Assembly: GCF_015680235.1 (NCBI RefSeq)
Contig: NZ_JADLJL010000032.1
Coordinates: 1-56,034 of the forward strand
Source: Pseudomonas guariconensis
GTDB lineage: Bacteria; Pseudomonadota; Gammaproteobacteria; Pseudomonadales; Pseudomonadaceae
Length of the DNA stretch: 56,034 nt
Direction: 5' to 3'
The notes beneath the pieces were generated by a model that had not been told where the DNA came from, ran no database searches, and worked only from the letters and a program-made list of their open reading frames with translations. How positions within the stretch are numbered: position 1 is the stretch's first letter; each line of letters begins with the position of its first letter. A program made the translations under genes and the position numbers. This document shows, piece by piece, positions 25,255 through 34,721 of this stretch.

Positions 25255-26352
25255 ATGCTGCGACGCCAGGCCCTCAAACTCGGTAGCGTGTTGCTCAGCG
25301 CCCTGACCCTGGGTGGCTGGAGCCTGCTGCGCAGCAAGGGCAGCGAACCGCTGCTGCTCTCGGCACGCGATGACAGCGACGGCAAGCACTACGCCGTCGG
25401 TTACCGCCTGGACGGCACCCAGGTGTTCGCCACCCAGGTCGCCCAGCGTTGCCACGCCATCATCCACCATCCCGAACGGCCCATCGCCCTGTTCGTCGCC
25501 CGTCGTCCCGGCACCGAAAGCTACCTGGTCGACCTGCGTGACGGGCGCCTGTTGCAAACCGTAGCCTCCCAACCGGATCGGCACTTCTATGGCCATGCGG
25601 TGGTTCACAAGAGCGGCGAATGGCTGTACGCCACCGAGAACGACACCACCGACCCCGGCCGTGGTGTACTCGGCATCTACCGCTTCGAGGGTGACCGCCT
25701 GGTACACAGCGGCGAGATTTCCACCCACGGCATCGGCCCCCACGAAGTGGCCTGGCTGCCGGACGGCGAGACCCTGGTAGTGGCCAACGGAGGCATCCGC
25801 ACCGAGGCCGAAAGCCGCGTGGAGATGAACCTCGACGCCATGGAGCCGAGCCTGGTGCTGATGCGCCGCGACGGCACCTTGCTGAGCAAGGAAACCCTGA
25901 CCCAGCAGATGAACAGCGTGCGTCACCTGGCCATCGGCAGCGACGGCACCATCGCCGCCTGCCAGCAGTTCATGGGCGATGCCCACGAAACAGCCGAGCT
26001 GCTGGCGATCAAGCGCCCAGGCGAGCCGTTCAAGGCGTTCCCGGTGCCCGAGCGGCAATTGCAGTCGATGGCTCAGTACACCGCCAGCGTCGCCATCCAC
26101 AGCGACCTGCGTCTGGTGGCCCTGACCGCACCACGGGCCAACCGCCTGTTCATCTGGGACCTGGACAGCGGCGCGGTGAAGCTCGATGCGCCGATGCCCG
26201 ATTGTGCGGGCGTGGGGGCGGTGAAAGACGGCTTCGTGGTCACCTCCGGGCAAGGTCGCTGCCGGTTCTACGACTGCCGCAAGGCCGATCTGGTCGGCCA
26301 GCCGATGAACCTGCCGTCCGGGTTCTGGGACAACCACCTGCATCTGGTCTGA
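25255..26352 (+). CDS. DUF1513 exported beta-propeller-like protein
   Basis: A 365-residue protein whose N-terminus (LRRQALKLGSVLLSALTLGG) looks like a twin-arginine signal peptide, implying folded, perhaps cofactor-bearing export. The body has repeated short strand motifs with DG turns (LLSARDDSDGKHYAVGYRLDG-like blades, HGIGPHEVAWLPDGETLVVANGG), consistent with a seven-bladed propeller as annotated for DUF1513. It is the third gene of the imelysin operon. The function is unknown; its fixed company suggests a role in the same iron system. Confidence 0.8.
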   Translation: MLRRQALKLGSVLLSALTLGGWSLLRSKGSEPLLLSARDDSDGKHYAVGYRLDGTQVFATQVAQRCHAIIHHPERPIALFVARRPGTESYLVDLRDGRLLQTVASQPDRHFYGHAVVHKSGEWLYATENDTTDPGRGVLGIYRFEGDRLVHSGEISTHGIGPHEVAWLPDGETLVVANGGIRTEAESRVEMNLDAMEPSLVLMRRDGTLLSKETLTQQMNSVRHLAIGSDGTIAACQQFMGDAHETAELLAIKRPGEPFKAFPVPERQLQSMAQYTASVAIHSDLRLVALTAPRANRLFIWDLDSGAVKLDAPMPDCAGVGAVKDGFVVTSGQGRCRFYDCRKADLVGQPMNLPSGFWDNHLHLV

Positions 26353-26353
26353 G

Positions 26354-26440
26354 CCCCTTTTCGCGGCACCAGGCCGCTCCTACAGGGTTTGCACGCCCCC
26401 TGTAGGAGCGGCCTGGCGCCGCGAAAGGGCCGCAAAGCGG
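26354..26440. repeat. Inverted REP pair after DUF1513
   Basis: Two REP copies (GCGGCACCAGGCCGCTCC at about 26363-26380 and its inverse at about 26405-26423) flank a short spacer and could close the imelysin operon transcript. Confidence 0.8.
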
Positions 26441-26564
26441 TCCTGTTTATCCCTTCCTTCCATCTTCTTCGAAAAACAGGCAATACTTCCCCCATCCGCA
26501 CGTGGGCAGGATCGCCCGTTGTCGTGCCATACGAACAACAACCATTCTCCAAGGAACCGGAACT

Positions 26565-27716
26565 ATGCTGCGCCGCCGCATGCTGATCATGTTGGCCGTG
26601 GTCCTGCTGATCGTGCTGGTCCTGGGTGGCATCAAGGCGTTCTCGATCTACCAGCAGGTCCAGATGTTCTCCGCCCCGAAACCACCGGTGAGCGTCGCCG
26701 CGGCGCTAGCCGAGCAGCGCCAGTGGCAGGAACGCCTGCCCGCGGTCGGCAGCCTCAAGGCCTTCCAAGGTGTCGAGCTGAGCCTGGAGGTGGCGGGCAC
26801 GGTCAAATCGCTGCACTTCGAATCCGGCCAGCAGGTCAAGGCCGGCCAGCTCCTGCTGCAACTGGACCACGACCAGGAAACGGCTCTGCTGGGAACCGCC
26901 CAGGCCGACCTGGGCCTGGCCAAGGTCGACTTCGGCCGTGGCAGCCAGCTGGTCGGTGACGCCGCCATCTCCCGTGGCGAGTTCGACCGCCTCACCGCCC
27001 AGTACCGGCGCAACCAGGCCGTGGTCGACCAGCTCAAGGCATCGCTCGCGAAAAAGAGCATCAGCGCCCCCTTCAGCGGCACCATCGGTATTCGCCAGGT
27101 GGACGTGGGCGACTATCTCGCCAGCGGCACGGTGATCGCCACCCTGCAGGACCTCTCCAGCCTCTATGTCGATTTCAACGTGCCCGAGCAGGCACTGCCG
27201 CAACTGAACCTGGGCCAGCAGGTACTGGTGCAGGTGGCGGCCTATCCAGGCCAGACCTTCCCCGCCACCCTCAGCGCCATCAACCCCAAGGTCGAGGAAA
27301 GCACCCGCAACCTGCTGGTACGTGCCACCCTGGCCAACCCCGACGGCAAGCTGCTGCCTGGCATGTTCGCCAGCCTGCTGGTGCTGCTGCCCAACCCGCA
27401 GCCGCAGGTCGTGGTCCCGGAAAGCGCCATCACCTATACCCTCTATGGCAATTCGGTGTATGTCGTGACCCAGAAGAAGGACAAGGACGGCCAACCGGAG
27501 AGCAACGCCGACGGCCAGCCACAGCTGATCGCCGAGCAACGCACGGTCAAGACCGGTGAGCGCCGCGACGCAGTGGTGGTGGTAAGCGAGGGCCTCAAGG
27601 CCGGCGAACAGGTGGTGACCGCCGGGCAACTCAAGCTGACCCCTGGGGCGGCCATCCGTATCAGCGCCGACAAGGCCCTGAAGCAGGATGGCCAGGGCGC
27701 CCCGGGCGCCAATTGA
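26565..27716 (+). CDS. mexV: RND efflux periplasmic adaptor, MexV-type
   Basis: A 383-residue membrane-fusion protein. An N-terminal anchor (MLIMLAVVLLIVLVLGGI) precedes the barrel-sandwich motif FESGQQVKAGQLLLQLD near 85-100. The alpha-hairpin and beta-barrel domains (RQVDVGDYLASGTVIATL) follow. It links the inner-membrane pump to an outer-membrane channel. AAGGAACCGGAACT precedes the ATG at 26565. The ATG of the pump gene is 13 nt downstream of its stop. The name follows PAO1 gene order (recalled), with less certainty than the family. Confidence 0.85.
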   Translation: MLRRRMLIMLAVVLLIVLVLGGIKAFSIYQQVQMFSAPKPPVSVAAALAEQRQWQERLPAVGSLKAFQGVELSLEVAGTVKSLHFESGQQVKAGQLLLQLDHDQETALLGTAQADLGLAKVDFGRGSQLVGDAAISRGEFDRLTAQYRRNQAVVDQLKASLAKKSISAPFSGTIGIRQVDVGDYLASGTVIATLQDLSSLYVDFNVPEQALPQLNLGQQVLVQVAAYPGQTFPATLSAINPKVEESTRNLLVRATLANPDGKLLPGMFASLLVLLPNPQPQVVVPESAITYTLYGNSVYVVTQKKDKDGQPESNADGQPQLIAEQRTVKTGERRDAVVVVSEGLKAGEQVVTAGQLKLTPGAAIRISADKALKQDGQGAPGAN

Positions 27717-27729
27717 GCAGGAGGCTGGC

Positions 27730-30700
27730 ATGGCTTTCACCGACCCGTTCATCCGCCGCCCCGTGCTCGCCAGCGTGGTCAGCCTGCTGATCCTGCTGCT
27801 GGGCTTCCAGGCCTGGAGCAAGCTGCAGATCCGTCAGTATCCACAGATGGAAAACGCCCTGATCACGGTGACCACCGCCTACCCCGGCGCCAACGCCGAG
27901 ACCATCCAGGGCTACATCACCCAGCCGCTGCAACAGAGCCTTGCCAGCGCCGACGGCATCGACTACATGACCTCGGTGAGCCGGCAGAACTTCTCGGTGA
28001 TCTCGGTCTACGCGCGCATCGGTGCCGACACTGACCGCCTGTTCACTCAACTACTGGCCAAGGCCAACGAGGTCCGCAACAAACTGCCCCAGGACTCCGA
28101 AGACCCCGTCCTGAGCAAAGAGGCCGCCGACGCTTCGGCGCTGATGTACATCAGCTTCTACAGCCAGCAGATGAGCAATCCGCAGATCACCGACTACCTG
28201 TCGCGGGTGATCCAGCCCAAGCTGGCCACCCTGCCCGGCATGGCCGAGGCCGAGATCCTCGGCAACCAAGTGTTCGCCATGCGCATCTGGCTCGACCCGG
28301 TGAAGCTCGCCGGGTTCGGCCTGGCCGCCACCGATGTGACCGACGCGGTGCGCCGCTACAACTTCCTCGCCGCCGCTGGCGAGGTGAAGGGCGAATATGT
28401 GGTCACCAGCATCAACGCCACCACCGAGCTCAAGTCCGCGGAGGCCTTCGCCAAGTTGCCGGTCAAGACCGCCGGCGACCGGCGCGTACTGCTGGGCGAT
28501 GTGGCACGCGTGGAGATGGGAGCGGAAAACTACGACACGGTCAGCTCCTTCGATGGCACGCCGTCGGTGTACATCGGCATCAAGGCCACACCCGCCGCCA
28601 ACCCGTTGGAGGTGATCAAGGAAGTGCGGCGGATCATGCCCACGCTCGAGGCAGAACTGCCCTCGAACCTCAAAGTGTCCATCGCTTACGACGCGACCTT
28701 GTTCATCCAAGCCTCTATAGACGAGGTGATCAAGACGCTTGGCGAGGCGGTGCTGATCGTCATCGTCGTGGTGTTTCTGTTCCTCGGTGCATTGCGCTCG
28801 GTGCTCATCCCAGTGGTGACCATCCCGCTGTCGATGATCGGTGTGCTGTTCTTCATGCAGATGATGGGCTACTCGCTGAACCTGCTGACCTTGCTAGCGA
28901 TGGTGCTGGCCATCGGGCTGGTGGTGGACGACGCCATCGTGGTGGTGGAGAACATCCACCGGCACATGGAAGAAGGCAAGACGCCCTTCGAGGCCGCACT
29001 GGAAGGCGCTCGGGAGATCGCCATGCCGGTGGTGTCGATGACCATCACCCTGGCGGCCGTCTACGCACCGATTGGTTTTCTCACAGGCCTGACCGGCGCC
29101 TTGTTCAAGGAGTTCGCCCTGACCCTGGCGGGCGCGGTGATCATTTCCGGCATCGTCGCCCTGACCCTGTCGCCGATGATGTGCGCTGTGTTGCTGCGCC
29201 ACGAGGAGAACCCCAGCGGCCTGGCCCATCGGCTGGACATGCTGTTCGATGGCCTCAAGGTCCGCTACCAGCGCTTGCTGCACGGCACCCTGAACAGCCG
29301 CCCGGTGGTTCTGGTGTTTGCCGTGATCGTGCTGTGCCTGATCCCGGTGCTGCTGATGTTCACCCGCAACGAGCTGGCGCCGGATGAAGACCAGGGCGTG
29401 ATCTTCATGATGAGCAACGCCCCCCAAACCGCCAACCTGGACTACCTCAACGCCTACACTGACGAATTCACGCCGCTGTTCAAGACCTTCCCCGAATATT
29501 ACTCGTCGTTCCAGATCAACGGCTTCAACGGTGTGCAGAGCGGTATCGGCGGGTTCCTGCTCAAACCCTGGAACGAGCGCGAGCGCACCCAGATGGAGCT
29601 GTTGCCGCTGGTGCAGGCGAAACTGGAAGAAATCGGCGGCCTGCAGATTTTCGGCTTCAACCTGCCCTCGCTGCCCGGTACGGGCGAAGGGCTACCCTTC
29701 CAGTTCGTGATCAACACCGCTGGGGATTACCCGGCCCTGCTAGACGTGGCCCAACGGATCAAGGCCCGCGCCCAGGCGTCGGGCAAGTTCGCCTTCCTCG
29801 ACATCGACCTGGCCTTCGACAAGCCCGAGGTGGTGGTGGACATCGACCGGGCCAAGGCCGCGCAGATGGGCGTTTCCATGGGTGACCTGGGCGGTACCTT
29901 GGCGACGTTGCTGGGTGAAGGGGAAATCAACCGTTTCACCCTCGAAGGGCGCAGCTACAAGGTCATCGCCCAGGTCGAACGGCCGTATCGGGACAACGCC
30001 GGTTGGCTCAACAACTACTACGTGAAGAACGACCAAGGCCAGTTGCTGCCCCTGTCGACCCTGATCAGCGTCAGCGACCGCGCCCGGCCGCGCCAGCTCA
30101 ATCAGTTCCAGCAACTGAACTCGGCGATCATCCAGGGCTTCCCCATGGTGAGCATCGGCGAGGCATTGCAGACCGTGCAGGCGATCGCCCATGAGGAGGC
30201 GCCGGAAGGGTTCTCGTTCGACTACGCAGGGGCTGCCCGGCAGTTCGTTCAGGAAGGCAGCGCACTTTGGGTCACCTTCGGCCTGGCCTTGGCGATCATC
30301 TTCCTGGTGCTGGCGGCCCAGTTCGAAAGCTTCAGGGACCCACTGGTGATTCTGGTGACCGTGCCGCTCTCGATCTGTGGGGCGCTGTTGCCGCTATTTC
30401 TTGGGGTGTCGAGCATGAACATCTATACCCAGGTGGGCCTGGTGACGCTGATCGGCCTGATCAGCAAGCACGGCATCCTGATCGTCGAGTTCGCCAACCA
30501 GTTGCGCGAAGACAAGGGCCTGGGCGTGCGCGAGGCCATCGAGGAAGCCGCCGCCATTCGCCTGCGACCGGTGCTGATGACCACGGCGGCCATGGTGTTT
30601 GGCATGGTGCCGCTGATCCTGGCCACCGGGGCCGGGGCGGTCAGCCGGTTCGACATCGGCATGGTGATCGCCACCGGGATGTCGATCGGCACCTTGTTCA

Positions 30701-30762
30701 CGCTGTTCGTGTTGCCATGTATCTATACGCTGCTGGCGCACAAGACCACGGCGAAGGTTTAG
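27730..30762 (+). CDS. mexW: RND multidrug efflux pump, MexW-type
   Basis: A 1010-residue AcrB-family inner-membrane transporter with two repeats of transmembrane bundles and large periplasmic loops. Marks include the N-terminal FTDPFIRRPVLASVVSLLI, the proton-relay Asp pair in LVVDDAIVVVENI and the second-half NIYTQVGLVTLIGLISKHGILIVEF-type helix. Length and layout are complete. No outer-membrane factor gene is present, so it probably borrows OprM. GAGCAGGAGGCTGGC precedes the ATG at 27730. Confidence 0.92.
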   Translation: MAFTDPFIRRPVLASVVSLLILLLGFQAWSKLQIRQYPQMENALITVTTAYPGANAETIQGYITQPLQQSLASADGIDYMTSVSRQNFSVISVYARIGADTDRLFTQLLAKANEVRNKLPQDSEDPVLSKEAADASALMYISFYSQQMSNPQITDYLSRVIQPKLATLPGMAEAEILGNQVFAMRIWLDPVKLAGFGLAATDVTDAVRRYNFLAAAGEVKGEYVVTSINATTELKSAEAFAKLPVKTAGDRRVLLGDVARVEMGAENYDTVSSFDGTPSVYIGIKATPAANPLEVIKEVRRIMPTLEAELPSNLKVSIAYDATLFIQASIDEVIKTLGEAVLIVIVVVFLFLGALRSVLIPVVTIPLSMIGVLFFMQMMGYSLNLLTLLAMVLAIGLVVDDAIVVVENIHRHMEEGKTPFEAALEGAREIAMPVVSMTITLAAVYAPIGFLTGLTGALFKEFALTLAGAVIISGIVALTLSPMMCAVLLRHEENPSGLAHRLDMLFDGLKVRYQRLLHGTLNSRPVVLVFAVIVLCLIPVLLMFTRNELAPDEDQGVIFMMSNAPQTANLDYLNAYTDEFTPLFKTFPEYYSSFQINGFNGVQSGIGGFLLKPWNERERTQMELLPLVQAKLEEIGGLQIFGFNLPSLPGTGEGLPFQFVINTAGDYPALLDVAQRIKARAQASGKFAFLDIDLAFDKPEVVVDIDRAKAAQMGVSMGDLGGTLATLLGEGEINRFTLEGRSYKVIAQVERPYRDNAGWLNNYYVKNDQGQLLPLSTLISVSDRARPRQLNQFQQLNSAIIQGFPMVSIGEALQTVQAIAHEEAPEGFSFDYAGAARQFVQEGSALWVTFGLALAIIFLVLAAQFESFRDPLVILVTVPLSICGALLPLFLGVSSMNIYTQVGLVTLIGLISKHGILIVEFANQLREDKGLGVREAIEEAAAIRLRPVLMTTAAMVFGMVPLILATGAGAVSRFDIGMVIATGMSIGTLFTLFVLPCIYTLLAHKTTAKV

Positions 30763-30845
30763 ATCCGTGCCACCCTCTTCGCGGGCAAGCCCACTGGTCG
30801 CCAAGCCCGCTCAGTCGTATGCGGGGCCGATGATGCGGGCAATAA

Positions 30846-30882
30846 AAAACGCCAGGGGCCCGTCATGGGCCCCTGGCGTTTT
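30846..30882. terminator. Bidirectional rho-independent terminator
   Basis: A perfect stem (arms 30848-30861 and 30867-30880, core CGCCAGGGGCCC) with a 5-nt loop is flanked by A-run and T-run on the two sides. It can end both mexVW (+) and the colRS-inaA group (-). Confidence 0.93.
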
Positions 30883-30900
30883 CATCCATCACGCGCTCGC

Positions 30901-31128
30901 TCACCCGAACGGTCGCAGCCCCTGGCGCATACCGAAGAGGAACAGCAACAGGTCATTGTCCGGCTGGACCGCCGTCTGTTGTTTCACTTGTCGGGGTATT
31001 GCGCACAGGCCCCCGTCTTCGGATTTGCTGAACACTGCGGACCGAGGCTCTTCCCAGGCCGCTACCGCCGCGGTGGTCACCGCCAGTGCAGCCAACAGGA
31101 ACAAAGCTCGAGCGATTTCTAGTTTCAT
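30901..31128 (-). CDS. Small exported protein at the end of the inaA operon
   Basis: A 75-residue protein with a signal peptide or anchor (LEIARALFLLAALAVTTAAVAA) and a short polar mature part ending LLLFLFGMRQGLRPFG. The start at 31128 overlaps the inaA stop (ATGA), with AGGG upstream, so translation is coupled. I do not recognise the family. Position in the operon suggests an envelope role. Confidence 0.65.
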   Translation of the reverse strand: MKLEIARALFLLAALAVTTAAVAAWEEPRSAVFSKSEDGGLCAIPRQVKQQTAVQPDNDLLLFLFGMRQGLRPFG

Positions 31129-31823
31129 TGCTCTAACCCTTTGACAGCGCTGCCAAACGCCATCTGGTAAAAATAGAGCAGTGTCTGCCAATGCGCCTCA
31201 TTGAATGACGAATGGCGCCTCAGCTGGCGCAGGTCGTTGTAGGCCGCGCGCTGGCAACTGATGCGCCGCCGGCACTTCTCCAGGTCCAGCAAGGCGACTT
31301 CGGCCCGGGCCTGTTCACCCTCGCCGATAACCTTGACGAACACATGCTTGCCATACAGGCAGCCATGCTGCCAGTGCCCCAGGTGCATGCGCGCCAGGTT
31401 GTCGGCCAGGTCTTTGAGCATGCGCTCGTGTAGCGCTTGCGGATAACGTTCCACGGCACCCTCGGCATGCCAGGTGTCCAGGTCGACGAAGCCGTCGAGG
31501 GCTTCGCTCACCAACAGCGCCCGCCATTGATGGTCGGCGCCTCGTTCAGCGCCACCGAAGACGATACGCGGTACGCGCACGCCCAGCTGTTCGAAACTGT
31601 GCAAGGCATCCAGCTCGCGCAATACCGTTGGTCGGCCGAAGGGATGGCGCAGGCTGCGGTATAGATGCCCGACCTGGCGCTTGGCATACAACAATTGCCC
31701 ACCCGCCATCAGACGTTGCACGCCACTTTCGCCGCCGCGGCGCTGGTTGGGCTCTTCGACCCATTCACCCTGCTGGCCCCAGTAGTACTCGAACTGGGAA
31801 CCTGTATTGCCGGCCACTGCCAT
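31125..31823 (-). CDS. inaA: Lipopolysaccharide kinase InaA-family protein
   Basis: A 232-residue member of the Kdo/WaaP-like kinase family. It shows a kinase-fold N-lobe (LMAGGQLLYAKRQVGHLYRSL), a catalytic loop HLGHWQHGCLYGKHVFVK near 149-166, and a metal-binding VALLDLEKCRRR (an LxDLxK variant). It probably phosphorylates LPS core sugars at the inner membrane. In P. putida the orf222-inaA pair is under ColR control (published, recalled). Six bases separate it from orf222. Confidence 0.88.
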   Translation of the reverse strand: MAVAGNTGSQFEYYWGQQGEWVEEPNQRRGGESGVQRLMAGGQLLYAKRQVGHLYRSLRHPFGRPTVLRELDALHSFEQLGVRVPRIVFGGAERGADHQWRALLVSEALDGFVDLDTWHAEGAVERYPQALHERMLKDLADNLARMHLGHWQHGCLYGKHVFVKVIGEGEQARAEVALLDLEKCRRRISCQRAAYNDLRQLRRHSSFNEAHWQTLLYFYQMAFGSAVKGLEQ

Positions 31824-31829
31824 GAAAAC

Positions 31830-32510
31830 CTACCCCTTGCGTAATACGTATACCCGCCACATGGCGTAGAACGGCAGGAAGTCCAGGCGATCCTGGATAC
31901 GGAACCCTGCTGTCATAAATTCTTCTTCGATTGTATCAACTGGTAACACAAAGCGATTCTGGTAACTGCCCTGCTCCGCCTTGGCGCTGCGTCGGCGCTC
32001 GAGTTTCTTGCGACGCCACGCCTTGAAATTGCCATCCACCCACAGCGAGAGGATCACGCTGTCGCGGCTAACCCGATGAAATTCCGAGAGAATCGCCTGG
32101 CGATGCGCGGCCTCGCCGATATGGTGGAACAGGCGCATGCAGAAGATGCTGTCGACCGCGTTGTCCGGCAGTTGGATATCGAATGCGGAAGTCTGCAAGG
32201 GGCGTACCCGCGACACCACCTCTGCTGGCTGCGAGGCACAGGCGGTCTCGATCATCGCAGCCGAGTTGTCGGCACCGATGATCACCCGGTTGGGCTTCTC
32301 TGCCAGCATCGGCCAGAAGCGCCCGGCACCGCACGGCAGGTCCAGCACCAGCCCTGGCTCACCGGCCAGGGCCAGGGCACGACGCGCCAACTGCTCGTCA
32401 CGCTGGTGCGAGAGACGACGCGCCAGGCCGTCCTGATGCTTGAGGAAGTATTCCTGGGCATGTTGCCGGTCGTACTTCTCGGAAAATTCGAGTTTGATGG
32501 GGCTACGCAT
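31830..32510 (-). CDS. Class I SAM-dependent methyltransferase (Orf222-type)
   Basis: A 226-residue methyltransferase. The SAM motif I is VLDLPCGAGRFWPML near 56-70 and the acidic residue for the adenosine ribose is in IIGADNSAAMI near 76. A C-terminal domain rich in Lys/Arg (FKAWRRKKLERRRSAK) could face the membrane. It is the first gene of the orf222-inaA-small-protein operon after colRS. The substrate is probably an LPS or lipid component, by context only. Confidence 0.85.
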   Translation of the reverse strand: MRSPIKLEFSEKYDRQHAQEYFLKHQDGLARRLSHQRDEQLARRALALAGEPGLVLDLPCGAGRFWPMLAEKPNRVIIGADNSAAMIETACASQPAEVVSRVRPLQTSAFDIQLPDNAVDSIFCMRLFHHIGEAAHRQAILSEFHRVSRDSVILSLWVDGNFKAWRRKKLERRRSAKAEQGSYQNRFVLPVDTIEEEFMTAGFRIQDRLDFLPFYAMWRVYVLRKG

Positions 32511-32565
32511 GGTGCACTCCTGACTCCAAGTGCGCTCACTCTAGGGTGCCAAGCGTCGGAATCAG

Positions 32566-32583
32566 GTCATGCGAATGTGAAAA
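32566..32583 (-). promoter_or_regulatory. Candidate ColR box upstream of orf222
   Basis: On the minus strand this reads TTTTCACATTCGCATGAC: TTCAC followed 11 nt later by the related ATGAC, the phasing of an OmpR-family direct-repeat site. It is 56 nt before the orf222 ATG. Confidence 0.4.
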
Positions 32584-32617
32584 TTGCGTCAGCCTGCAAC
32601 AGGATATTTCCGAAAAA

Positions 32618-33946
32618 TCAATGGGAAACCGGCAGCTGGTCAGCGGTTTCGTTATCTTCGGCAGGGCCCTTGCCCTGGCTCAGGTCCACCTGGAAACGGC
32701 AGCCATGGGGCTGGGTGGCTGTCAGGGTGACCCGCCAGCCTTGGTCATCGCAGATCCGCTGCACCAGCGACAATCCGAGGCCCAGGCCTTCGCCGCGGCG
32801 CTCGTCACCGCGCACGAAGGGGCGGAACATGGCTTCGCGTTGCTCTTCCGGAATACCCACCCCGCTGTCCTCGACACTGAAGCCGGCAGGCTCCAGGCTC
32901 AGGCGGATGTAGCCGCTGTCGGTGTAATGGGCAGCGTTGCGCAGCAGGTTGCCCATCACCGATTGCAGGAACGTGGCGTTGTAGAGCACCCGACCGGCGC
33001 TGATGCGGCCGTCGTAGTAGAGCGTCAGCCCCTTCTGCTCGATGGTGTCGCGCCAGACACCGATCAGGTCGTCGGCCACCTCGCTCAAGGTCGCCTGGGA
33101 AGCCACCGCGCCTTCGTCGCGCTGGGCCCGGGCGAGCATCAGGAAGGTCTTGACCAGCTCGCGCATTTCCTCGGTCGCCCGGGCGATGCGCTCCACCTGG
33201 CTGCGCGAACGGGCGTCGAGGTTCGGGTTCTCCATCAATAGTTCGCAGGACGTGGCCAACACCATCAAGGGCGTGCGCAGCTCATGGCTCACGTCGCTGG
33301 TGAACAGCCGCTCGCGGGTCAAGGCATCGCGCAGGCGGCCCAGGGTATCGTCGAAGGCCACCGCCAGCTGGCCGACTTCGTCCGCGGCGTAATCGGGGGC
33401 CAAGGGCGGTGCCAGGCCCAGCAACTGGTCACGATGGCGCACCTGGCGGGCCAGGCGGATGACCGGCGCCATCACGCGCCTGGCCAGCAACCAACCAAGG
33501 GTCACGGCCAGCACCAGGCTGAGCATGAAGCCCACCACCACGACCGCGAACAGCACCCGCTCGCGTTCCTCGAAGTCGCTCTGGTCCTGCAGCAGCACGT
33601 AATGGCGACCGTCGACGATCTCCACCATCGCGTGGTAGGACAACTGGTCGCGGAACACTTCATGGAAGCCCGGTTTCAGATGGCGCAGGTCCTTGGGCAA
33701 TTCGAAATCGTCGCGCCCCCCGCTGAAGTAGAACAGCTGGTCGGGGCGCGGCCGATGGCTCCAGTCACTGATGCTATCCATACGCAGCAGGCGCTGCAGG
33801 TCCCCTCCGAGCACGGCGGAGATCAGCCGCTCCTCGACCAGGTGCACGGTGGCGACGATACCGAAGGCGAAGGCGCCGGCCACCAGTGCACTCATCAGCG
33901 CGAAGGCGATGATGATGCGCTGGGCAAGGCTCTGCTTAAACTCCAT
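32618..33946 (-). CDS. colS: Sensor histidine kinase ColS
   Basis: A 442-residue two-helix sensor: TM1 (about 10-32), a periplasmic loop (33-130), TM2 (131-154), HAMP, a HisKA box with H221 in SDVSHELRTP, and HATPase_c with NLLRNAAHY and DSGVGIP motifs. The loop holds H35, E38, E96, H105 and the ExxE pair E126/E129, the metal-ligand positions reported for P. putida ColS, which senses excess zinc and ferric iron. The start at 33946 lies inside the end of colR (11-nt overlap), which couples the pair. Confidence 0.92.
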   Translation of the reverse strand: MEFKQSLAQRIIIAFALMSALVAGAFAFGIVATVHLVEERLISAVLGGDLQRLLRMDSISDWSHRPRPDQLFYFSGGRDDFELPKDLRHLKPGFHEVFRDQLSYHAMVEIVDGRHYVLLQDQSDFEERERVLFAVVVVGFMLSLVLAVTLGWLLARRVMAPVIRLARQVRHRDQLLGLAPPLAPDYAADEVGQLAVAFDDTLGRLRDALTRERLFTSDVSHELRTPLMVLATSCELLMENPNLDARSRSQVERIARATEEMRELVKTFLMLARAQRDEGAVASQATLSEVADDLIGVWRDTIEQKGLTLYYDGRISAGRVLYNATFLQSVMGNLLRNAAHYTDSGYIRLSLEPAGFSVEDSGVGIPEEQREAMFRPFVRGDERRGEGLGLGLSLVQRICDDQGWRVTLTATQPHGCRFQVDLSQGKGPAEDNETADQLPVSH

Positions 33947-34619
33947 CACGGCCCTCGGCGAGGCGATAGCCGACGCCATGGACGGTATGCAGCAGCGGTT
34001 TTTCGAACGGTTTGTCGATCACCTGACGCAGTTGGTGAACGTGGCTGCGCAGGCTGTCGCTGTCAGGGCAGTCATCGCCCCACAGGGCTTCTTCGAGCAC
34101 CTCGCGACGCAGCACATGGGGGCTCTTCTGCATCAGCACCGCGAGCAGCTTGAGGCCTACCGGGTTGAGCTTGAGCAGGCGCCCTTGGCGGGCGACTTCC
34201 AGGGTATCGAGGTCATAGCTCAGGTCCGCGACCTGCAGCGTGCGGCGGCCACCGCCCTGGGCGCGGCGCAGCACCGCCTCGATGCGCGCGGCCAGTTCAG
34301 ACAGGGCGAACGGCTTGAGCAGGTAGTCATCGGCACCGGAACGAAAGCCCTGCAAGCGATCGTCGAGCTGATCGCGGGCGGTGAGCATGATCACCGGGGT
34401 ATCGCGGCGTGCATCTTCGCGCAGGCGCTTGCACAGGGTGTAGCCATCGATGCCCGGCAGCATGATGTCGAGCACGATCAGGTCGTAGTGCTCGGTGGCG
34501 GCCAGGTGCAACCCGGACAGGCCATCCTGGGCACAATCGACGGTGTAGCCCTTCATGCCCAGGTAGTCGGCCAGGTTGGCGAGGATATCGCGGTTGTCTT
34601 CAACCAGTAGAATGCGCAT
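33936..34619 (-). CDS. colR: Response regulator ColR
   Basis: A 227-residue OmpR/PhoB-type regulator. The receiver domain has acidic residues E7/D8, phospho-acceptor D51 in VLDIMLPG and the LTARD and LLKPF motifs. A winged helix follows (about 125-222), ending HTVHGVGYRLAEG. With ColS it protects the membrane against metals and phenol and activates orf222-inaA in P. putida (published, recalled). CAGGAGACTCCG precedes the ATG. Confidence 0.93.
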   Translation of the reverse strand: MRILLVEDNRDILANLADYLGMKGYTVDCAQDGLSGLHLAATEHYDLIVLDIMLPGIDGYTLCKRLREDARRDTPVIMLTARDQLDDRLQGFRSGADDYLLKPFALSELAARIEAVLRRAQGGGRRTLQVADLSYDLDTLEVARQGRLLKLNPVGLKLLAVLMQKSPHVLRREVLEEALWGDDCPDSDSLRSHVHQLRQVIDKPFEKPLLHTVHGVGYRLAEGRDGV

Positions 34620-34721
34620 CGGAGTCTCCTGTGCGGCGCTTTCGCTCTGCGCGGCAGGCGCAGCTTAAGGCCATCGCCGGCGCGGCGCCAGTCTTGGGCA
34701 ACGATCCTGAAGGCTGACGGA

